From NCBI GenBank assembly GCA_007922195.1, contig ML682008.1, forward strand, positions 4,291,077 through 4,355,076: a stretch of DNA of 64,000 nucleotides, read 5' to 3'. Positions within the stretch are counted from its first letter, which is position 1; each line of letters opens with the position of its first letter. The notes beneath the pieces were generated by a model. It was not told where the DNA came from. It made no database searches and saw nothing but the letters and a program-made list of their open reading frames with translations. A program made the translations under genes and the position numbers. This document shows, piece after piece, positions 58,545 through 64,000 of the stretch. This DNA comes from Podocnemis expansa. Its lineage: Eukaryota; Chordata; Testudines; Podocnemididae.

Positions 58545-58665
58545 AGTGACTCTTTGTTCATGGTGGAGGTGTTTTAAAAGTATTTTGGCATTCTGCCTTT
58601 TTGGCAGAGGGTTGGACTAGATGACCTTGTGGGGTCCCTTCCAACCCTATGATTCTGTGATTCTT
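58545..58665 (+). mobile_element. CR1 LINE 3' end
   Basis: GGTTGGACTAGATGACCTTG, GGTCCCTTCCAACCC and the octamer-like tail ATGATTCTGTGATTC are the CR1 terminus. Confidence 0.9.
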
Positions 58666-59814
58666 TTGTTATCCTGTGACCCCTCGTTTATTTAAAGAAA
58701 GGAGGATTAAAAAAAAAAACTAATAGAATGTGACCATCCTGAGTGTACAGTAGGAAATTTCTGACCTTACAACATGTAGGCTGATCCATTTTAAATGGAA
58801 AAAACTCTAAAAGACTATTATCATGAGCCCAGGAAACATTCCTGTCTAGTTTTTTAACACAAGTAAATTATAAATTAATCTGCATAGTTAAAGATGTCAA
58901 CTGCAGTGAGCCATCTGCACTGGTATTACTGTTGCTCAGCAACTGTAATTTACTACTCCATTAGGTCATGTGATTCAGGATCCTGTTTTCTGGGTAATCA
59001 CTGGGTAGGAAGTGTGGATGATTCCTTTTTTGAACAGACAGAATAATCTGTTGTCAAATCCCAGTGATATTCATTTGTTTGGATGCTTTTTATGCAGAGC
59101 AGATGAACTTTTTCTTGTGAACCTCTTGTGTACTGTGGTGTTTTGCATCAGTCTGTTGTTAATCATTCACATTTCTGCAGTAAAATAAATCTAGAAATAT
59201 GAATTAAATCAGTCAGCATGTATTAACCCTCGTATTGTTGTGTGATGAATGATGAATAGCTATACCTTTTTGTTTTTCCTGTACCCATATCAGCATAAAA
59301 CATGTATGATGTTTTGAAAAGTAACTTTCAGAATCTTCCAAAGAGTTGAGGAGAAAAAATTAGGTTCAAATGATGTTCATTATTTTGTTTTACAATAACT
59401 TTTATATGAATACTAAGACTGTAATTCTAAATACTTCAGAAACCCTTTTTTTGCAATCTGTAGCATTTTTAATTACAGTAGCATATTATGGTATGGTTCA
59501 TGTTAGTGATAAATGAAAAACTTAAAATGAGTTTTCCTGTAACTTAATGCAATTTAGTATTTTTAAGATTACTTCAGGTTGTACTTAAAATATTAAAAAG
59601 ACTATATAAAAATGCTACATAATTCTATAGTGATTGAATTGGCATTACTGTATCATAAAATGTCCAAGTGGTAACAAATTATCATTACTGTAGTTATCTG
59701 AGAGTGATTCTGCTGTTTGCTGACTGCCTGATAAGAACACGCCATCTCCCTTTTATGGGTGACCTGATTCACTATTTCTGGCTGAACTTGTTTGATGTTT
59801 GTTGCTGAAAGGAA
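58666..59814. other. PCLO intron 2, no recognisable feature
   Basis: AT-rich; nothing supported. Confidence 0.5.
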
Positions 59815-60000
59815 TCTCACAGTTGCAGAGTGTAAGGCTGGAAGGGACCACTAGATCATTTAATCTGACCTCTTGGACACCACAGACCGTTCAATACCAC
59901 CCAGCACAACCCAAACCACACACCCAGAATTAGACCAATATATTGCAGCACTCAGGAGACTAAACTATTTTGTGCCATAGGCAGAGAACAGGAAAGACTA
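59815..60000. repeat. Reptilian interspersed repeat, LINE-like
   Basis: AAGGCTGGAAGGGACCACTA followed by GATCATTTAATCTGACCTC is a repeat segment frequent in turtle and crocodilian DNA. Exact class and ends are not determined. Confidence 0.5.
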
Positions 60001-60204
60001 AGGTGCACCAAGGCCACTGCAATGGTAAGACATGAATTGAGTGAAGTATACTCAGACCCTATATATTTGCTTTCTGTTCAATGGCAAATGATTCTCAAAT
60101 GAGACATTTAGAGCTTTTCTGAGCTGGTGAGGCCCTAAAGTACCATTTTTTGTATTGACCAGATTTCTGTAGGAATTTCTTAAATGAAAAACTTGTTTAA
60201 AATG

Positions 60205-60660
60205 AGCATAAAAATTGCTGTACTGGGTCAGATCAATGGTCCACCTAGCCTAGTATCCTATCCTCTGACAGTGACCAATACTAGATTCTTCAGAGGGAAG
60301 GAATAGAAGAGAACAATTTTGAGTCAACCAGCCCCAGTTTCCAGCAGTTAGAGGATTAGGAACACCCAAAATGCAGGATTTCATCCATGATCATCTTGGT
60401 TAATAGATATTGATGAACCTGTGAACTAATTATTTTCAAACCAGTTATGCTTTTGGGCTTTGTTCCCAACATCCTGTGGCAATGAGTTCCACGTATTGGC
60501 TGTATTGTGTGACAAAGTACTTATTTTTGTTTGTTTTTTTGAACCTTGAGCTTGTTAATTTCATTAGGTGATAACTGCTTCTTAAATTAAACGAAGGGTT
60601 GAATAATACTCCCATATGCCCTTTTTTGCATGCCATTCATGATTTTATAGATTACTTTTA
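60205..60660. repeat. Reptilian interspersed repeat, LINE-like
   Basis: TACTGGGTCAGATCAATGGT, TCCTCTGACAGTGACCAATA, GGCAATGAGTTCCACG and TTTCATTAGGTGATAACTGC form the usual order of a common sauropsid LINE-related repeat. It is diverged and non-coding. Confidence 0.6.
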
Positions 60661-61169
60661 TATTTCCCTTAGTTGTTTGAATAAGAGTTTTTCCTGCTTG
60701 GTCAGTCTTCATAGATGGTATTTCTAGAAAATACAGAATAAATTTATTTTGGAACTCCCATTTCTAACTATTACAATTATTAGAAAGCTCTTATTTCTCT
60801 GAACATAGGGCTAACCTGTTGGTGAAATATATTGTAGTCTCTTGCTTATTCCTTAGCACTGACAGAATATTCACATCAGAGAGCTAGACAATGAGGATAG
60901 TGCCTTTACATATTACGGCGCTGATGTCTGAACAAAAGTGTTACTAGGGAAATAGGCAGCTTGAAATCTGTTAAATTTTAGCAGGCCTGAGGGGCAAGAG
61001 AGGGGAAAAAATCTATGGCAGATGATAGACTTTCCATTCTGTGATAATAGCAAAAAGAGTTTCACTGAAATTGTTAAGAAACGTATTAGAAGTTTCGACA
61101 TACATTAATCTAATGCTGAGACCTTAAGGACATTGTATTGTTGAAAGTAAGTAAAACAACAATCCTGTC

Positions 61170-61300
61170 CCAGAAGGGTAGCCGTGTTAGTCTGTATACA
61201 GCAAAAACAATGAGATTCCTGTGGCACCTTAAAGACTAACAAATTTCTTCAAGAATAAACTTTTGTGGGCTGCAACCCACTTCCTACTACTATCCTTGTG
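61170..61300 (-). repeat. Interspersed repeat B (GTAGCCGTGTTAGTCTG family)
   Basis: GGGTAGCCGTGTTAGTCTGT, ATACAGCAAAAACAATGAG, GTGGCACCTTAAAGACTAAC and TTTTGTGGGCTGCAACCC. It is related to repeat A through the shared GTGGCAC...AAGACTAAC core. Confidence 0.8.
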
Positions 61301-62559
61301 TCTCTGAGGCTTCAATTCAGAATGTGCTGATGGCCTTTAAAAAAAAAAAACACCAGAATCTGTTTTCATTTATTTTGGTGGGGGGAGAGGGAACCTTTCT
61401 GGGATGAGCTTGGAGTGAAAGGTTTTGAACTGAAAGGTTTTCATTTTGAAATTATTGTGAAACAGAGAAACGATCATTCTTTTTAGGGTCAGAGGTGACT
61501 GTTGTTGTTCTGTGAAGAAAGTGAACACTGCCTTCAGAAGCGTGCAGCCATCTCGGATTTCCGTTCAAATCTCTTTTTGAGTTACTGGGTACTTACTCTG
61601 TTTTTTATGAGATCTTTAAATTAAATGCCCAGCTCAAGCACATTTTGACTCCAACATCTGACAAACAGAATTCCTGTATATTAAGCACTGTGGACCATAT
61701 CCTGGAGCATGGTTGATATGCCCTGAATTCAGGTTGGAGTTGATATAAAAGACTGCATAAAGCTTATCTTTTCACTCCCCTGGTCTTTTCATACCCTGTG
61801 ACTTGTTGGTCCTGGCTTGCACATTAGAGCCGTCCCAGTTGTTGAGGATGGCCCCAAATGGCCAAAAACTCATCCAGGGATCAATATGGAATGGAGACAG
61901 TTTGGCAGTGTCCCATTTTCTCTGTTACAACTGGCAGGAGGGAGGAAGAGGAGTAGCATACATTTCACTGTTCCATCAAAGAGATTGCTAAAGTGATTGT
62001 TCTTGGGCCAATTAGTTTTTACTACCTGTCTATATCACATCAATGTGAGGCCACACTGTGCTAAAGGATTTTTAATTGATAAAATATAGCTTGCACGATA
62101 GTTTAGTTTATAACTACAGTTCAAATTAGAGAGATGTAGTTTGCATGTATTTTAAGATGGATTGTATTATTTACAATGACTTTGGGGTGGGGGGGTTGTC
62201 ATTTAGTTCCACCTGCTGAAATACATGGGAGAAATTTATGGCTTAAACAGGGATGAAAAAAGAGGTAAAATCCTTATTTTTCTTTCTAAATTTCAGCAAC
62301 TTGTTAACTTTTATTTTAAAAGATTTTGATTCAGATAGGAAACAAAATGAAAAACTAGGAAATAGGTATCTAACATTGCTGATGCTCAAATTATTGTACA
62401 TTGCAAACTGCAGTACAGAGTTGACTCCAGTTTATCAATTTAAACTCTAACTGGATATTATAATCAGGTTGGACTTCAACCAGGTGCTGTGTTTACCATT
62501 TACCATAAGATATGATGAAGAAAGCATTTGATTAAAATTAAAAGGTTACCATTTTTAAA
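61301..62559. other. PCLO intron 2, no recognisable feature
   Basis: No supported gene or repeat. Confidence 0.45.
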
Positions 62560-63665
62560 GTCTTTATTGAGAGATGGGAGGTGTGGTAATGTATTTTATT
62601 GGACCAACTTCTTTTGGTGAGAGAGAGACAAGCTTTCAAGCTTACACAGAGCTCTTCACGTCTGGGAAACTAAGTTAGTGTCACAGCTGAATTCAGTATT
62701 TGACTAGATTGTTTAGCACAAGTAGTTACTACATGTTTCCAGGGATCATTCAAGGTCAAGTGGCCTGTGAACATGCTTCTAGTGATGAGGAGGAAAGAAA
62801 GAGGGGTGAGGGAAGCCACTCTAGATGGGGTTATTAATAGGTTACAGATCATTGTAAAATGTCATAAATCCAATGTGTCTGTTCAGTCCATGATTTTTAA
62901 TATCTAGCAGTCTTATGAATTAAGCTGCCAGGTTTATCTTTTGAAAGCTTGAGGTTTCTTTGGAAGATGAGGACTGATGAGCCAGATACTGAGTGAGTGT
63001 TTTTCTGAAAAGTGTTCACCCACAGGTGATGGGGTGCTTTTCTTTTTTATCATTTTCCTGTGAGTTCATGCAAGAGCATTATTGATTGTCTGGTTACATT
63101 CTCATCAATCATTTTGAGGCATTTAGCACACTGGATGATGCATACACATGTTGTGATAGGCTTGTGTAGCATCCATGGATTTTGAAATGTGTGTTGTGTG
63201 GGGTATTGATCATTGTAGCAAATATGTCTGCAGATATGGAAATGTGTCTGCAGGGTTTGTGTCTGCTGTTCTGGCATGGTCTAGTGCTGCTAAGAGTTGC
63301 TATTTCCAAGTCTTTTGGTAACTTGATTCTGATGACAAGCTTGGAGAGCTCAGGGTTGTTGAAGGCGAACATAGGGGGTTCAAGAAAGAATTTTCAGAAT
63401 GGGGTCTCCATTGAGTATTGTATTTGTTTGACGTTATCCTTTATGAGTTACATTGTGAGGCAGTAGTGACAGCTAGAGGCTAGAGGGAATTGTATACCTG
63501 TATTGAAGGAAATTCTCCCAGGGTGGCCTGTTCCATGATAAGATCCAATCTGGTGGTGTGTGTTTTGTTTGGTGAAGGCATTTTTGAGCATCTTAAAGTG
63601 TCTATCCTGGACTTCTTCCTTGGATCATGTTCTGTGGTATTTGAATACGTGGTTGTAGATAAAAG
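62560..63665 (-). mobile_element. Penelope-like retroelement remnant (antisense)
   Basis: On the minus strand a broken frame (about 63330-63000) reads PEQQTQTLQTHFHICRHI, then KPITTCVCIIQCAKC, then SPVGEHFS. The VxxIxCxKC block and what follows resemble the GIY-YIG endonuclease region of Penelope-like (Neptune-type) elements. The segment 62565-62660 (TTATTGGACCAACTTC, GAGAGACAAGCTTTCAAGC) is its 3' non-coding part, a common repeat in turtles and crocodilians. Stops and frameshifts show that it is dead. Confidence 0.5.
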
Positions 63666-63679
63666 ATTTCTTGGTGAAA

Positions 63680-63990
63680 AGTTCCAGAGAGGTAGCGGTG
63701 TTAGTCTGTGTACAGCAAAAATGAGAGGCCTGTGGCACTTTGAAGAAATTTGTTAGTCTTTAGGCATCAGCTTTTGTGGGCTTCAACTCACTTCATCAGA
63801 TCTATAAAGTGAAAACTGCAGTTGAGAGGTGCGTTTATATACATATGCCAGTATGAAGGAGAAGTATTATAAAAGAGAGGGCAAGTGCTAACAAAGTCAA
63901 TTCAGTTAAGGTAGATGAGGTCCATTCACACCAGTTAATTAGAAGGTGAGAATGTCTGAACAGGGATAATTACTTTTTGTAATGTGCTTA
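63680..63990 (-). repeat. Interspersed repeat B, with extended inner part
   Basis: GAGGTAGCGGTGTTAGTCTG, TACAGCAAAAATGAGAGGCC and GTTAGTCTTTAGGCATCAGC, then TCACTTCATCAGATCTATAA and a ~150-bp tail reaching the window end. It directly follows the Penelope-like remnant and may belong to the same family. Confidence 0.65.
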
Positions 63991-64000
63991 AAATTCCAAG

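Noticed and set aside
1..64000. CRISPR arrays, bacterial operons, tRNA or rRNA genes
   Set aside because: The sequence is vertebrate; no spaced short direct repeats with unique spacers and no cloverleaf or rRNA sequence were recognised.

Overview
The window comes from a non-avian sauropsid, most likely a turtle or a crocodilian. This is inferred from the repeats: CR1 LINEs with the usual CR1 3' end, several hAT elements with 8-bp target-site duplications (TSDs), PIF/Harbinger-type MITEs with TATGTCTACACT-like ends, Penelope-like remnants, and many copies of a GTTAGTCT...GTGCCACAGGACTCC repeat. No database could be searched, so family names rest on recognition.

Only one host gene is clearly present: the 5' end of PCLO (Piccolo, a presynaptic active-zone scaffold) on the + strand. 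Exon 1 (start codon 45200) lies in a CpG island. A 6.3-kb intron separates it from exon 2 (51644-52847), which encodes the conserved N-terminal blocks, the glutamine/proline repeat tract and the first six cysteines of zinc finger 1. The rest of the gene lies beyond position 64000. About 45 kb upstream is intergenic and full of transposons.

Layout: 1-4232, two oppositely oriented CR1 copies, each broken by hAT insertions; 6199-8221, a small hAT element and a MITE carrying a 1-kb insertion; about 8222-12520, an antisense Ty3/Gypsy remnant interrupted by a hAT-bounded block; 12963-13544, a MITE; 19351-20180, a GC-rich solo LTR with a perfect 5-bp TSD; 26300-33174, MITEs, fold-back repeats and a small hAT; 35334-43342, more hAT elements, a fold-back and two broken protein-like tracts that I cannot name; 43710-46420, the PCLO promoter and exon 1 inside two inverted arms of one ~84-bp minisatellite; from 46421, PCLO introns with LINE and Penelope-like fragments.

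The most unusual feature is that inverted structure. Both arrays consist of the same unit, run in opposite orientations and end in the same outer sequence, so the promoter and first exon sit in the loop of a 2.7-kb inverted repeat. The intron-1 donor also appears to be GC rather than GT.
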